DNA of 64,000 nt from Pseudoalteromonas sp. Z1A8. Its GTDB lineage: Bacteria; Pseudomonadota; Gammaproteobacteria; Enterobacterales; Alteromonadaceae. The stretch's first letter is position 1; each line of letters starts with the position of its first letter. Made by a program: the position numbers and the translations under genes. Location: the NCBI RefSeq assembly GCF_011378855.1, contig NZ_WTLB01000020.1:1-64000 (forward strand), in the 5' to 3' direction. The notes beneath the pieces are model-generated. The model was not told the origin of the DNA. It ran no database searches and worked only from the letters and a program-made list of their open reading frames with translations. Shown here in pieces: positions 10,784-21,579 of this stretch.

Positions 10784-11251
10784 ATGACGCGTAGTTTTGA
10801 ATTTCATTTAACTGATGAAGTAGCCACGGTCTCAATGGGTAACCGTGTTGCTGATGTTATCGAGCAAGGTGCGGTGATTTATTTGCATGGTGATTTGGGT
10901 GCGGGTAAGACAACGTTTACACGAGGTGTGGTACAAGGTTTTGGCCATACAGGTAAGGTTAAAAGTCCAACATATACACTTGTAGAACCTTATGAACTCG
11001 AACGCGCAAATGTTTATCACTTTGATTTATACCGCTTAGGTGATCCTGAAGAACTTGAATACATGGGAATACGTGATTATTTTTCACCAGATGCAATTTG
11101 TGTTGTTGAATGGCCAGAAAAGGGTGGCGAATTTATTCCTGTGCCTGATTTAGATATTACTCTAAGCTATATGGGTAACGAGCGTAAAATTGTTATTAAT
11201 AGTGCTAGTGAGCGCGGTATAGCAATTGTCGAAAAACTAAATAACAAATAA
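10784..11251 (+). CDS. tsaE: tRNA threonylcarbamoyladenosine biosynthesis ATPase TsaE
   Basis: 155 residues. Walker A at residues 36-43 (GDLGAGKT), followed by KSPTYTLVEPYE, VYHFDLYRLGDPEELEYMG and VVEWPEKG, all standard for TsaE (YjeE). TsaE works with TsaB and TsaD to install t6A at position 37 of ANN-decoding tRNAs. It heads the conserved tsaE-amiB-mutL-miaA-hfq-hflX-hflKC run; the NAD(P)HX repair gene often found just upstream is not here. Confidence 0.95.
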   Translation: MTRSFEFHLTDEVATVSMGNRVADVIEQGAVIYLHGDLGAGKTTFTRGVVQGFGHTGKVKSPTYTLVEPYELERANVYHFDLYRLGDPEELEYMGIRDYFSPDAICVVEWPEKGGEFIPVPDLDITLSYMGNERKIVINSASERGIAIVEKLNNK

Positions 11252-11278
11252 TAATATAGTTAAGGCAGTAATTATCAA

Positions 11279-12622
11279 ATGAGCCGAGGTGTAGTTAAAC
11301 TTTTTATTTACCTTATGGTTATTACCATAAGTTTGCCGCTGTGGGCTAAAAATACAATCAATAGTGTTCGCGTTTGGCCATCCCCAGATAGTACGCGCGT
11401 GGTATTTGATTTAAATGATAAACCCGACTTTAGCTATTTTATGCTTAAAAACCCTAGCCGCTTGGTGATTGATTTAGAAAATACCAGCGAGTTAAAAATA
11501 CTACCTGGTGTGCCACCAAAACATCAAATAGTAAGTAAATTACGTTACTCAAAACCTAAAAATAAACAAAGCGTACGTTTAGTGTTTGAGTTAAGTACGC
11601 CAGTAAAGCCCGTTGTATTTGCTTTAGCGCCTACAGGCCCTTATAAAAATAGACTTGTTGTTGATTTATACAATAAAAGCCAAGCTGCTGTAGTTACTTC
11701 ACCTGCTCAAACTGCAGCTAAAAACCGCCAACTAAGCCAAGAACGCGATATTGTTATTGCAATTGATGCGGGTCATGGCGGTGAAGATCCCGGTTCAATT
11801 GGGCCGTCTGGTACGTACGAAAAAACGGTAACACTGCAAATTGCAAAACGTTTAGAGCGCATGATTGATGGTGAGCGCGGAATGATTTCGCGTATGGTAC
11901 GAAGCGGTGACTATTTTGTAAAACTAAATACCCGTACCAATCGAGCTCGTGAGAAAAAAGCTGACTTTTTTGTTTCTATTCACGCGGATGCATTTACAAG
12001 CCCTGGGCCAAATGGTGCTTCTGTTTGGGTTTTGTCATTAAGGCGCGCTAATTCAGAAATAGGTAAATGGATAGAAGATAAGGAAAAGCATTCTGAGCTT
12101 TTAGGTGGTGCTGCCGACGTAATGAAAGATGCCGCTAACGAAAAATATTTGGCGCAAGCACTGCTTGATATGTCGATGGACCACTCTATGAAAACCGGCT
12201 TAAATGTAGCCGACGAAGTGGTTAAAGAGTTACGTAAAGTGGCTAAGCTCCATAAAAAAGATCCGCAACATGCGAGTCTAGCTGTACTTAAATCACCAGA
12301 TATTCCGTCTATTTTAGTAGAAACAGGGTTTATATCTAACCCGCGAGAAGAAAAACTACTTAAAAGCGCTAATCATCAAGAGCGTTTGGCTAAAGCTATA
12401 TTTACTTCAATTAAAAATTATTATTTAAAAAATCCACCCGATGATTCTTTATTTGCCAAATTAAAATCGCAATATCCAACAAAGCATAAAGTCCGCCCGG
12501 GTGAGTCTTTAAGTATGTTGGCGAGTCGCTATGGCATTACGGTCACTAAATTAAAACAAGTTAATAAGCTTAGCTCTAATACTTTATTTATTGGGCAAGA
12601 GCTCGATATACCGCAAAGCTAA
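11279..12622 (+). CDS. amiB: N-acetylmuramoyl-L-alanine amidase AmiB (AMIN, Amidase_3, LysM)
   Basis: 447 residues, periplasmic. Signal peptide at 1-23. An AMIN domain (about 27-130, VRVWPSPDSTRVVFDL) would localise it to the septum. Amidase_3 (about 158-385) carries the zinc ligands in IDAGHGGEDPG, SIHADAF and the catalytic Glu in SILVETGFISN. One C-terminal LysM (about 402-446, HKVRPGESLSMLASRYGIT) binds glycan. It cleaves the stem peptide from MurNAc during daughter-cell separation, normally activated by EnvC. It ends 32 bases before mutL. Confidence 0.94.
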   Translation: MSRGVVKLFIYLMVITISLPLWAKNTINSVRVWPSPDSTRVVFDLNDKPDFSYFMLKNPSRLVIDLENTSELKILPGVPPKHQIVSKLRYSKPKNKQSVRLVFELSTPVKPVVFALAPTGPYKNRLVVDLYNKSQAAVVTSPAQTAAKNRQLSQERDIVIAIDAGHGGEDPGSIGPSGTYEKTVTLQIAKRLERMIDGERGMISRMVRSGDYFVKLNTRTNRAREKKADFFVSIHADAFTSPGPNGASVWVLSLRRANSEIGKWIEDKEKHSELLGGAADVMKDAANEKYLAQALLDMSMDHSMKTGLNVADEVVKELRKVAKLHKKDPQHASLAVLKSPDIPSILVETGFISNPREEKLLKSANHQERLAKAIFTSIKNYYLKNPPDDSLFAKLKSQYPTKHKVRPGESLSMLASRYGITVTKLKQVNKLSSNTLFIGQELDIPQS

Positions 12623-12654
12623 ATCATCACTAAAATATATCTGTTAGGAAATTA

Positions 12655-14502
12655 ATGAATATTGAAATATTACCCGCGCGTTTAGCTAACCAAATTGCCG
12701 CAGGCGAAGTGGTAGAGCGCCCAGCGTCGGTAGTAAAAGAGTTGGTCGAAAACAGTTTAGATGCTGGCGCTACACGTATTCAAATAGATATAGAGCGTGG
12801 TGGTCATAAGCTTATTCGTATTCGCGACAACGGCTCAGGGATAAGTAAAGATGAGCTAACGCTTGCACTTTCTCGTCACGCTACGAGTAAATTAAAATCT
12901 CTAGATGACCTTGAAAATATTTGTTCACTTGGTTTTAGGGGCGAAGCGCTTGCGTCAATTAGCTCTGTATCGCGTTTAACGCTGAGCTCAAAACCTAAAG
13001 AGCAAGAAGCAGCCTGGCAAGCATTTGCAGAAGGTCGCGATATGGCCGTGCAAGTAAAGCCTGTAGCGCACCCTGATGGCACAACGATTGAAGTAAAAGA
13101 TTTATTTTTTAATACCCCAGCAAGGCGTAAGTTTTTACGCACCGAAAAGACTGAATTTAGCCACATTGATGAGTTGATAAAACGCATAGCGCTTAGTCGC
13201 TTTGATGTCTCTATTACACTAACTCACAACGAAAAAGTAGTAAGGCAGTATCGTGCGAAGACAGATCCCTCTCAGGCTATTACACGTGTAGCGCAAGTTG
13301 CAGGTAAGGCTTTTGCTGAGCAAGGTCTGCATATTCAATCAGGAGAGGGTGGCTTACAGCTGCATGGTTGGGTACTGCCTGTAGGTTCAGCTAATACGAC
13401 TCAGTATACTTATGTTAATAATCGTATGATGCGCGATAAACTTATTCTGCATGCTATACGCCAAGCATTTGAAGAAGTAAGTGGAACACAAGAATTACCC
13501 GGTTTTGTCATTTATATTGATATAGACCCTCGCCAGGTTGATGTAAATGTTCATCCAGCTAAGCATGAAGTGCGCTTTCATCAAGGGCGCTTAATTCATG
13601 ATTTTATATTGCAAGCGATTAAGCAGGTAGTAGTACCACTGCAAGGCGAATTTAGTAACGAACCTGTGAACACCGGAACTGAGTCCTCGCCAGCGTTCAT
13701 GGGAACAACGCATAGCACTGCTAATAATATCCAGAGCGAAGCCGTGTTTGATTACCCTAAATCGCAATTACAGCCCTCTTATTCTGGAAGTGCTGGTAGC
13801 TCATCATCAGGCACTAGAACGGGCGGAGGTAATGGGGGATATCGGGCTACACCAAGTACGAGCCATCATGATGTAAACGCGTTTTATCAAGGTGTGAGTG
13901 AGCAACACGCTGCGCATTTTGATAATGTAGCAAACATACCCGTAGCACAACACCAGTTAGAGTCTGCGCATAATGTTTTAAAGACAGTTTCAATCATCAG
14001 TGTTAATGAAGGTGCGTGTGTATTTAGTGTTGAGCAGCAATTGTATTGCTCACATTTCAAATATGCATTGGTAGATGATTGGCATAATCAAATTAAAGAG
14101 TCCGGAAGTTTAGAAGGGAAAGCTCTTTTGCTGCCCGTAAGAGTAAACTTATCAAAAGAAGATTGCTTACTTATAGAAGCTCAGCAATCGTGGTTTACTT
14201 TACTTGGTTTTGAACTCGTAATAGAAAAACAGTTTGTAATGGTTAAAAAATTGCCAGCGTGCTTATATTTACTTGATGTAAGTACAGCGATAGGTGAGCT
14301 ACTTGATGGGTGTAAAGCAGGGCTTGAAAATATAGAGAATTGGTTAGAGTGGCAGATAAAATGTGTACCTCCCCGGTTTTATTTAAGCAATGTGTTTTTA
14401 GCGCAACAAATGCGCTTACAAAATAATCCGCAAACTATTGAACGCTTACGCGAAAAAGCAGTTAAAATAGAGCTAAATCACTATTTAATGCAATTAGATT
14501 AA
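12655..14502 (+). CDS. mutL: DNA mismatch repair protein MutL
   Basis: 615 residues (E. coli also 615). The N-terminal GHKL ATPase shows [26 protein letters not shown] and [10 protein letters not shown]. The transducer domain has [13 protein letters not shown]. The linker at about 350-410 is low complexity, rich in Ser, Gly and Thr. The C-terminal dimerisation domain ends in [17 protein letters not shown]. The endonuclease motif DQHAAHERI is absent, as expected in a gammaproteobacterium relying on MutH. It couples MutS recognition to MutH and UvrD. Confidence 0.96.
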   Translation: MNIEILPARLANQIAAGEVVERPASVVKELVENSLDAGATRIQIDIERGGHKLIRIRDNGSGISKDELTLALSRHATSKLKSLDDLENICSLGFRGEALASISSVSRLTLSSKPKEQEAAWQAFAEGRDMAVQVKPVAHPDGTTIEVKDLFFNTPARRKFLRTEKTEFSHIDELIKRIALSRFDVSITLTHNEKVVRQYRAKTDPSQAITRVAQVAGKAFAEQGLHIQSGEGGLQLHGWVLPVGSANTTQYTYVNNRMMRDKLILHAIRQAFEEVSGTQELPGFVIYIDIDPRQVDVNVHPAKHEVRFHQGRLIHDFILQAIKQVVVPLQGEFSNEPVNTGTESSPAFMGTTHSTANNIQSEAVFDYPKSQLQPSYSGSAGSSSSGTRTGGGNGGYRATPSTSHHDVNAFYQGVSEQHAAHFDNVANIPVAQHQLESAHNVLKTVSIISVNEGACVFSVEQQLYCSHFKYALVDDWHNQIKESGSLEGKALLLPVRVNLSKEDCLLIEAQQSWFTLLGFELVIEKQFVMVKKLPACLYLLDVSTAIGELLDGCKAGLENIENWLEWQIKCVPPRFYLSNVFLAQQMRLQNNPQTIERLREKAVKIELNHYLMQLD

Positions 14503-14509
14503 GGTATCA

Positions 14510-15430
14510 GTGTTGAGTAATTTACCAGTCATATTTTTAATGGGTCCAACTGCTGCTGGTAAAACAGCATTGGCAATCTCACTGTGCGAGCATTTAAATA
14601 CAGAAATAATCAGCGTTGATTCAGCCTTAGTGTATAAAGATATGAACATTGGTACTGCAAAACCCGATGCAGAAGAACTTGCTAAAGCTCCGCATCATCT
14701 GATCGACCTACTTGACCCGAGTGAAACATATTCAGTTGCTGATTTTAGGCGCGATGCAGTACAAAAAATTGACGAATTTCATAGACAAGGTAAAGTGCCT
14801 GTATTGGTTGGAGGTACAATGTTGTACTTTAAATCTTTAATTGATGGTTTATCGCCTTTGCCTGAAGCAGATACAGTAATAAGATCAGAGCTAGAAGCAC
14901 AAGCTAAAGAATTTGGCTGGCCTCATTTATATAAAGAATTAGCTAAAGTTGACCCAAAAGCAGCCGAAAAAATAAGTGAGAATGACTCACAAAGGATTAA
15001 TCGAGCTTTAGAGGTTTACAGGTTAACTGGTAAGACCATGACTGAGTTGCAAAAGCAAAAACAGCCGGCTTTACCTTATACTTTTCATCAATTTGCGATT
15101 GCACCGCAAGAACGCAGCGAATTACACCGCCGAATTGAAGAAAGGTTTAAAATAATGATTGATCAGGGGTTTGAAAATGAAGTTTCGACCCTATATCTAC
15201 GTAAGGATTTACACCCCAATATGCCTTCTATTCGTTGTGTTGGTTATAGACAAATGTGGGATTACCTTGCGGGTGAAACAAACCATGATGAAATGGTTTT
15301 TCGTGGCATCGCAGCAACACGTCAATTGGCAAAACGTCAGTTAACGTGGCTTCGTAGTTGGCCTGATGTTACTTGGTTAACAACGGGTGACGAAGAAAAC
15401 TTGCATCGTGTAGTAAGTTCGCTAAGCTAG
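14510..15430 (+). CDS. miaA: tRNA dimethylallyltransferase
   Basis: 306 residues. P-loop [15 protein letters not shown]; then [48 protein letters not shown] and [12 protein letters not shown], the standard MiaA blocks. It adds dimethylallyl to A37 of UNN-decoding tRNAs. The start is GTG 14510 (AAGG 6 bases upstream) or TTG 14513; no ATG is available at the N-terminus. It begins 7 bases after the mutL stop. Confidence 0.95.
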   Translation: MLSNLPVIFLMGPTAAGKTALAISLCEHLNTEIISVDSALVYKDMNIGTAKPDAEELAKAPHHLIDLLDPSETYSVADFRRDAVQKIDEFHRQGKVPVLVGGTMLYFKSLIDGLSPLPEADTVIRSELEAQAKEFGWPHLYKELAKVDPKAAEKISENDSQRINRALEVYRLTGKTMTELQKQKQPALPYTFHQFAIAPQERSELHRRIEERFKIMIDQGFENEVSTLYLRKDLHPNMPSIRCVGYRQMWDYLAGETNHDEMVFRGIAATRQLAKRQLTWLRSWPDVTWLTTGDEENLHRVVSSLS

Positions 15431-15511
15431 TAGTAGTTGAATATTATTTAGTTTAATTAAATAAGTTCAGCCACTTAATTATAATAACACCTAGAACGAA
15501 GGAATAATAAC

Positions 15512-15775
15512 ATGGCAAAAGGCCAATCGTTACAAGACCCATTTTTGAATGCACTACGTCGTGAGCGCATTCCAGTATCAATCTTTTTGGTAAATGGCAT
15601 AAAATTACAAGGCAAAATTCAGTCATTTGACCAATTTGTTATTTTACTAGAGAACACAGTAAATCAAATGGTTTATAAGCATGCAATTTCAACAGTTGTC
15701 CCTGCTCGCGCAGTTAACTTCCAAGCAGTCCAAGGGAGTGAAGACACTGAAGAGGCAGAAGCTGGAAACTTTTAA
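15512..15775 (+). CDS. hfq: RNA chaperone Hfq
   Basis: 87 residues. [20 protein letters not shown], the Sm1 strand block [20 protein letters not shown] and the Sm2 motif [12 protein letters not shown] are textbook Hfq. The acidic C-terminal tail is short, as in many marine species. It forms a hexamer pairing small RNAs with mRNAs. GAAGGAATAATAAC precedes ATG. It lies between miaA and hflX in the usual order. Confidence 0.97.
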   Translation: MAKGQSLQDPFLNALRRERIPVSIFLVNGIKLQGKIQSFDQFVILLENTVNQMVYKHAISTVVPARAVNFQAVQGSEDTEEAEAGNF

Positions 15776-15790
15776 TTAGGAGCATAATGT

Positions 15791-17080
15791 TTGTTTGACC
15801 GCTATGAATCCGGCGAACATGCAATTTTAGTTCATATCGACTTGCCTAAGGAAGGAGATCGTGAAGATCTTCATGAATTAGAAATGTTGGTATCTTCTGC
15901 TGGTGTTAGTAGTTTGGCGGTTGTGCAAGGCAGCCGTCAAGCACCACATCCGAAACTATTCGTCGGTACCGGTAAAGCAGAAGAAATAGCTGAGATTGTT
16001 AAAATCCACAATGCAGATGTCGTAATTTTTAATCATCAACTCAGACCATCACAAGAGCGTAATTTAGAGCGTGTTTGTCAGTGTCGCGTGCTTGATAGAA
16101 CGACACTAATTCTTGATATTTTTGCCCAACGTGCACGCACCCATGAGGGTAAGCTGCAAGTTGAACTGGCACAACTTCGCCATATGTCGACTCGATTAAT
16201 TCGAGGCTGGACCCATCTGGAACGCCAAAAAGGCGGGATTGGTTTACGTGGACCTGGTGAAACCCAACTTGAAACGGACAGACGATTACTTCGTGCTCGT
16301 ATTCAAAATATCCGTGCGCGTTTAGCTAAAGTAGCGGTGCAGCGCGAACAAGGTAGGCGAGCTCGTACACGTAACGAAATCCCTACGGTATCGTTAGTTG
16401 GCTATACCAATGCGGGTAAATCTACATTATTTAATCGAATTACAAACTCAGATGTATACGCAGCCGATCAGTTGTTTGCAACGCTTGACCCTACTTTACG
16501 TAAGCTTGAGTTAGGTGATGTTGGTCCTGTTATTTTGGCTGATACAGTGGGCTTTATTCGTCATTTACCGCATGACTTAGTTGCTGCTTTTAAAGCTACA
16601 CTAACAGAAACCCGTGAAGCTGATTTACAGTTGCATGTAATTGATGCAGCAGACTCTCGTCTTCAAGAAAATATTGAACAAGTACAATCGGTGCTTAAAG
16701 AAATTGAAGCCGATGAAGTACCACAGTTATTAATTTATAATAAAATTGATGCGCTGGATAATGTAAGCCCACGTATTGATCGCGATGACGAAGGCCAACC
16801 TATAAGAGTATGGCTTAGCGCTCAGATTGGTGAAGGGTGTGAACTACTTAGCGAGGCTATTAGTGAGCTACTTGCTAAGAAGATGTTTAACGAAACATTA
16901 TTTCTTACGCCATTGTATGGTCGCCTAAGAGCTGCATTGTTTAGTTTAAATGCAGTACATGAAGAGCGATTTGATGAGCAAGGTAATTGGCTGTTAGATG
17001 TTAGGATGCCAATGGTTGAGTGGAATCGTTTAATTAAAGAATTTGGTCCTGAAATTGCTGGTTTTATCAACCGTAATTAA
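15791..17080 (+). CDS. hflX: Ribosome-associated GTPase HflX
   Basis: 429 residues (E. coli 426). The protein begins at a TTG (MFDRYESGEHAILVHIDL), matching the family N-terminus. An ATG at 15787 is out of frame and stops after three codons. The HflX domain has LFVGTGKAEEIAEIV and RDRTTLILDIFAQRA-like sequence. The G domain shows GYTNAGKST (G1), DTVGFI (G3) and NKID (G4). It splits stalled 70S ribosomes under heat stress. AGGAG at 15778-15782 is 8 bases from the TTG. Confidence 0.94.
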   Translation: MFDRYESGEHAILVHIDLPKEGDREDLHELEMLVSSAGVSSLAVVQGSRQAPHPKLFVGTGKAEEIAEIVKIHNADVVIFNHQLRPSQERNLERVCQCRVLDRTTLILDIFAQRARTHEGKLQVELAQLRHMSTRLIRGWTHLERQKGGIGLRGPGETQLETDRRLLRARIQNIRARLAKVAVQREQGRRARTRNEIPTVSLVGYTNAGKSTLFNRITNSDVYAADQLFATLDPTLRKLELGDVGPVILADTVGFIRHLPHDLVAAFKATLTETREADLQLHVIDAADSRLQENIEQVQSVLKEIEADEVPQLLIYNKIDALDNVSPRIDRDDEGQPIRVWLSAQIGEGCELLSEAISELLAKKMFNETLFLTPLYGRLRAALFSLNAVHEERFDEQGNWLLDVRMPMVEWNRLIKEFGPEIAGFINRN

Positions 17081-17180
17081 AAATTGACGTTTTAATGTCG
17101 GTTTTTGTATGAGAAACGCGGTAGATTTGTTAGATTTAACACAATTTCCTAATTTATTTAGATAACAATGGAGTATAGCT

Positions 17181-18350
17181 ATGGCCTGGAATGAACCGGG
17201 TAATAATGGCAATGACAAAGATCCGTGGAATAATAAAGGCGGACGTGATCAAGGCCCACCTGATTTAGACGAGGTGTTCCGCAAGTTTAGTAACAAGTTC
17301 GGCGGCTTATTTGGCGGGAAAAAATCCGGCAATGGTAGCGGCGGTGGACTTGGCGGAGCCGGTATTTCATTCATACTTATTATCGCCGTTATTGTATGGG
17401 CGTTAAGTGGTATTTATACGGTTAAAGAAGCCGAGCGTGGTGTGGTTCTTCAATTTGGTAAATATGACCGAATTGCTGATCCTGGTCTGCGTTGGAAAAT
17501 GACATTCATTGAAACTGTAATCCCAGTAGATATTGAAGCAGTTCGTTCATTATCGGCTTCTGGTTTTATGCTAACTGAAGACGAAAACGTAGTAAGCGTT
17601 GAGTTTCAGGTGCAGTACCGTGTTATTGACCCATATCTTTATCAATTTAGCGTAACTAACGCTGATAGTAGCTTAGAAGAAGCGCTTGATAGTGCATTAC
17701 GTTATGTTGTGGGCCATGCAAAAATGGACCAAGTATTAACTAACGGCCGTGAGGTTGTTCGTCAAAATACATGGGATGAGCTTAATAAGATTATCGAACC
17801 ATATAACTTAGGCTTAATTGTGACTGACGTGAACTTTAAAGATTCTCGTCCGCCAACTGAAGTTAAAGATGCATTTGATGATGCGATTGCTGCACAAGAA
17901 GATGAAGAACGTTTTATCCGTGAAGCAGAAGCATATGCTCGTGAAATTGAACCGCGTGCTCGTGGTCAAGTAACGCGTATGACTCAAGAAGCTGAAGGTT
18001 ACCAAGAACGTATTACATTAGAAGCGCAAGGTGAGGTAGCTCGCTTTGAAAAGCTATTACCTGAATATCAAGCAGCTAAAGAAGTTACTCGTGAGCGCTT
18101 ATACATCGATGCAATGGAAGAAGTGTTAGGTAGCAGCTCTAAAGTACTGGTTGATGTGAAAGGCGGTAATAACATGATTTATTTACCACTTGATAAGATC
18201 ATGGATAAGCAAGGGACAGCAACACGCGTTGCACTTCCAAGCTCAAGTGATATTCAAGATTTACGTAATAAGGTAAATACGTCACGCAATAGCTCTGTTA
18301 ACAGTGGAAATGACCGCTTTAACAACGACCGCTTTAATGATGGGAGATAA
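17181..18350 (+). CDS. hflK: FtsH protease regulator HflK
   Basis: 389 residues. A Gly/Asp-rich cytoplasmic head (MAWNEPGNNGNDKDPWNNKGG) precedes one membrane segment (about 60-80, ISFILIIAVIVWALSGIYTV) and an SPFH/band-7 domain with EAERGVVLQFGKYDR and ADPGLRWKMTF-like sequence. The coiled-coil region (about 235-300) and an Asn/Ser/Arg-rich tail follow. HflK pairs with HflC to form a periplasmic cage around FtsH and limit its action on membrane proteins. hflC starts 5 bases after its stop. Confidence 0.95.
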   Translation: MAWNEPGNNGNDKDPWNNKGGRDQGPPDLDEVFRKFSNKFGGLFGGKKSGNGSGGGLGGAGISFILIIAVIVWALSGIYTVKEAERGVVLQFGKYDRIADPGLRWKMTFIETVIPVDIEAVRSLSASGFMLTEDENVVSVEFQVQYRVIDPYLYQFSVTNADSSLEEALDSALRYVVGHAKMDQVLTNGREVVRQNTWDELNKIIEPYNLGLIVTDVNFKDSRPPTEVKDAFDDAIAAQEDEERFIREAEAYAREIEPRARGQVTRMTQEAEGYQERITLEAQGEVARFEKLLPEYQAAKEVTRERLYIDAMEEVLGSSSKVLVDVKGGNNMIYLPLDKIMDKQGTATRVALPSSSDIQDLRNKVNTSRNSSVNSGNDRFNNDRFNDGR

Positions 18351-18355
18351 TCATA

Positions 18356-19234
18356 ATGAAAAACTTTAGTTTAGTAATACTATTAGCTGCCATTGTTATG
18401 TCTTTCTCGTCGGTATTTGTTGTACCTGAAGGGCAAAAAGCAATTGTAATGTTATTCAGTAAAGTACAAAAAGATAGCGACGATAAAGCGATTGTATATG
18501 GTCCAGGCCTGCAATTTAAGGTGCCATTTTTTAGCCAAGTGCGTCGCATTGATGCACGTATTCAAACGCTAGATGGTGCACCAGACCGCTTTGTTACTAG
18601 TGAGAAAAAAGACTTAATAGTTGATTCATTTGTAAAATGGCGCGTTAACGACTTTAGTGCTTTTTACTTACGTGCCCGTGGTGATAAGCAATATGCTGAA
18701 ACGCTACTTAAGCAAAAAGTAAATAATGGTCTTCGTACAAACTTTGGTACACGTACAATTCGCGAAATTGTATCAGGTGAGCGTAGCGAGTTAATGGAAG
18801 AAGCGTTAGTACAAGCTTCTGAAAGCGCTCGTGAGCTAGGAATTGAAGTGTTAGATGTACGTGTTAAGCAAATTAACCTACCACAAGAAGTAAGTAGCTC
18901 TATTTACCAACGTATGCGCGCTGAGCGTACTGCTGTTGCAAAAGAGCACCGTTCTGAAGGTCAGGAAAAAGCCGAGACTATTCGTGCGGGTGTTGACCGT
19001 CGTGTAACAGTAATGCTTGCCGATGCAGAGCGTAATGCGCGTTCTGTACGTGGTCAAGGCGATGCTGATGCCGCAGGCATCTATGCTAACGCGTATAACA
19101 AAGACCCTGAGTTCTTTAGTTTTGTACGTTCGCTTGAAGCTTACAAAAAGACTTTTAAAGATAAGCAAGACGTTATGGTACTTTCACCAGATAGCGACTT
19201 CTTCCAATATATGAAAGGTGCTAAAGCTCAATAA
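18356..19234 (+). CDS. hflC: FtsH protease regulator HflC
   Basis: 292 residues. N-terminal membrane anchor (FSLVILLAAIVMSFSSVFVV), then the SPFH domain (VPEGQKAIVMLFSKVQ, PGLQFKVPFFSQVRRIDARI) and the helical region with MRAERTAVAKEHRSEGQEKA and GDADAAGIYANAY. Same operon as hflK; a terminator follows at 19261. Confidence 0.95.
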   Translation: MKNFSLVILLAAIVMSFSSVFVVPEGQKAIVMLFSKVQKDSDDKAIVYGPGLQFKVPFFSQVRRIDARIQTLDGAPDRFVTSEKKDLIVDSFVKWRVNDFSAFYLRARGDKQYAETLLKQKVNNGLRTNFGTRTIREIVSGERSELMEEALVQASESARELGIEVLDVRVKQINLPQEVSSSIYQRMRAERTAVAKEHRSEGQEKAETIRAGVDRRVTVMLADAERNARSVRGQGDADAAGIYANAYNKDPEFFSFVRSLEAYKKTFKDKQDVMVLSPDSDFFQYMKGAKAQ

Positions 19235-19260
19235 GCTTTACCTTAATTATTTAAAAGTTA

Positions 19261-19287
19261 AAAGCCTCGCATTTGCGGGGCTTTTTG
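19261..19287 (+). terminator. Terminator of the tsaE-hflC gene run
   Basis: AGCCTCGC (19263-19270) and GCGGGGCT (19275-19282) form an 8-bp stem (one G-T pair) over loop ATTT, followed by TTTTTGTT. Confidence 0.8.
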
Positions 19288-19426
19288 TTAAATGCAGTTT
19301 AAAATCATAAATCACTGTTATTTATGTGGTTATTAGCTGATATTTCGATAGAACAGTTACGCGCAGAAAAAATAAGCTGAACAGGGGTGATCTTTACTTT
19401 AGTTTTCTGGTAAAATCTCGTCCTAA

Positions 19427-20761
<1,335 letters not shown>

Positions 20762-20773
20762 TTACTGTTAGAT

Positions 20774-20802
20774 AAAAAAAGCTGCCTAGTGCAGCTTTTT
20801 TT
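20774..20802 (+). terminator. Terminator of purA
   Basis: AAAAAAAGCTGC and GCAGCTTTTTTT form a long stem around loop CTAGT, with a T run built into the 3' arm. Confidence 0.85.
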
Positions 20803-20871
20803 GTGTCTAAAATTCACCTTGGAACGATCTTTGTATATCATTTAATAAGTTTATTTTTATAAGTGGTGAGC

Positions 20872-21510
20872 ATGCGTTTATTTTCTCGTAATTGCGTATT
20901 AAGGCTTTCGTTAATTTCGTTGTCTTTATTTATATTAACCAATAGCTTAGCTACAGAAAGCCCAGCTGCAGTGCCGCTGTACACTGAATCTGAGCTAATT
21001 GCGTTAATAAATAAAAATACACATTTAGCGCGTGTAAAGGCAGATGATTGCCAGTTAGTGCAAGATATAGAAGCACGAGCCAATAAAATGGCATTGCCGT
21101 CTTATCAATTCTTATATGGCGACATGCTGGCTTATAGCGTGTGTGTTGATCGAAATGTAGAGTTAGGTGTGTATTACATGCGAAAAGCAGCTGAGCAAGG
21201 CTTAGCGGCAGCACTGGAGCAATTAGGGCGATATTACGACACCGGGCGTTTAGTTCAACAAGATAAAGCGATGGCAATTACATATTTGCGTGAAGCTTCG
21301 TCGCAAGGGAATTTAAAGGCACAACTGCGTTTAGTTAAATTATTTAATGATGGCTATGGCAGCCCGCGTGATTTTGAAGATGCTTACCGTTGGCTCTTTA
21401 ACTCTATGGTGGCAGATAAAGCGACTCATAAAAAAATTGAGCGAGCGCTGACAAAGTTAGCGCAAAAAATGCCTGATAGTGTGGTTGCCCGCGCCCGGCT
21501 TCCAATTTAA
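20872..21510 (+). CDS. motX: Sodium-type polar flagellar motor protein MotX
   Basis: The ATG at 20872 gives 212 residues with signal peptide (about 1-29); two GTG codons just upstream would extend it by three residues. The mature part closely follows remembered Vibrio MotX: VPLYTESELIALINKN, RVKADDCQLVQDIEARA, FLYGDMLAYSVCVDRNVELG and YGSPRDFEDAYRWLFNSM, with two or three Sel1-like repeats in the middle (AEQGLAAALEQLGRYYDTG). MotX with MotY forms the T ring that installs PomA/PomB stators on sodium-driven polar flagella. It stands alone, away from other flagellar genes. Confidence 0.9.
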   Translation: MRLFSRNCVLRLSLISLSLFILTNSLATESPAAVPLYTESELIALINKNTHLARVKADDCQLVQDIEARANKMALPSYQFLYGDMLAYSVCVDRNVELGVYYMRKAAEQGLAAALEQLGRYYDTGRLVQQDKAMAITYLREASSQGNLKAQLRLVKLFNDGYGSPRDFEDAYRWLFNSMVADKATHKKIERALTKLAQKMPDSVVARARLPI

Positions 21511-21524
21511 TGCCTCTTAAAAAA

Positions 21525-21555
21525 CAAAACCCTAATTTTATAAGTTAGGGTTTTG
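21525..21555. terminator. Bidirectional terminator between motX and the antiporter gene
   Basis: CAAAACCCTAA (21525-21535) pairs with TTAGGGTTTTG (21545-21555). T runs follow on the plus strand, and A runs upstream provide them for the minus strand. It serves both convergent genes. Confidence 0.8.
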
Positions 21556-21579
21556 TGTTTTTACAGGTAGTAAAAGTGT

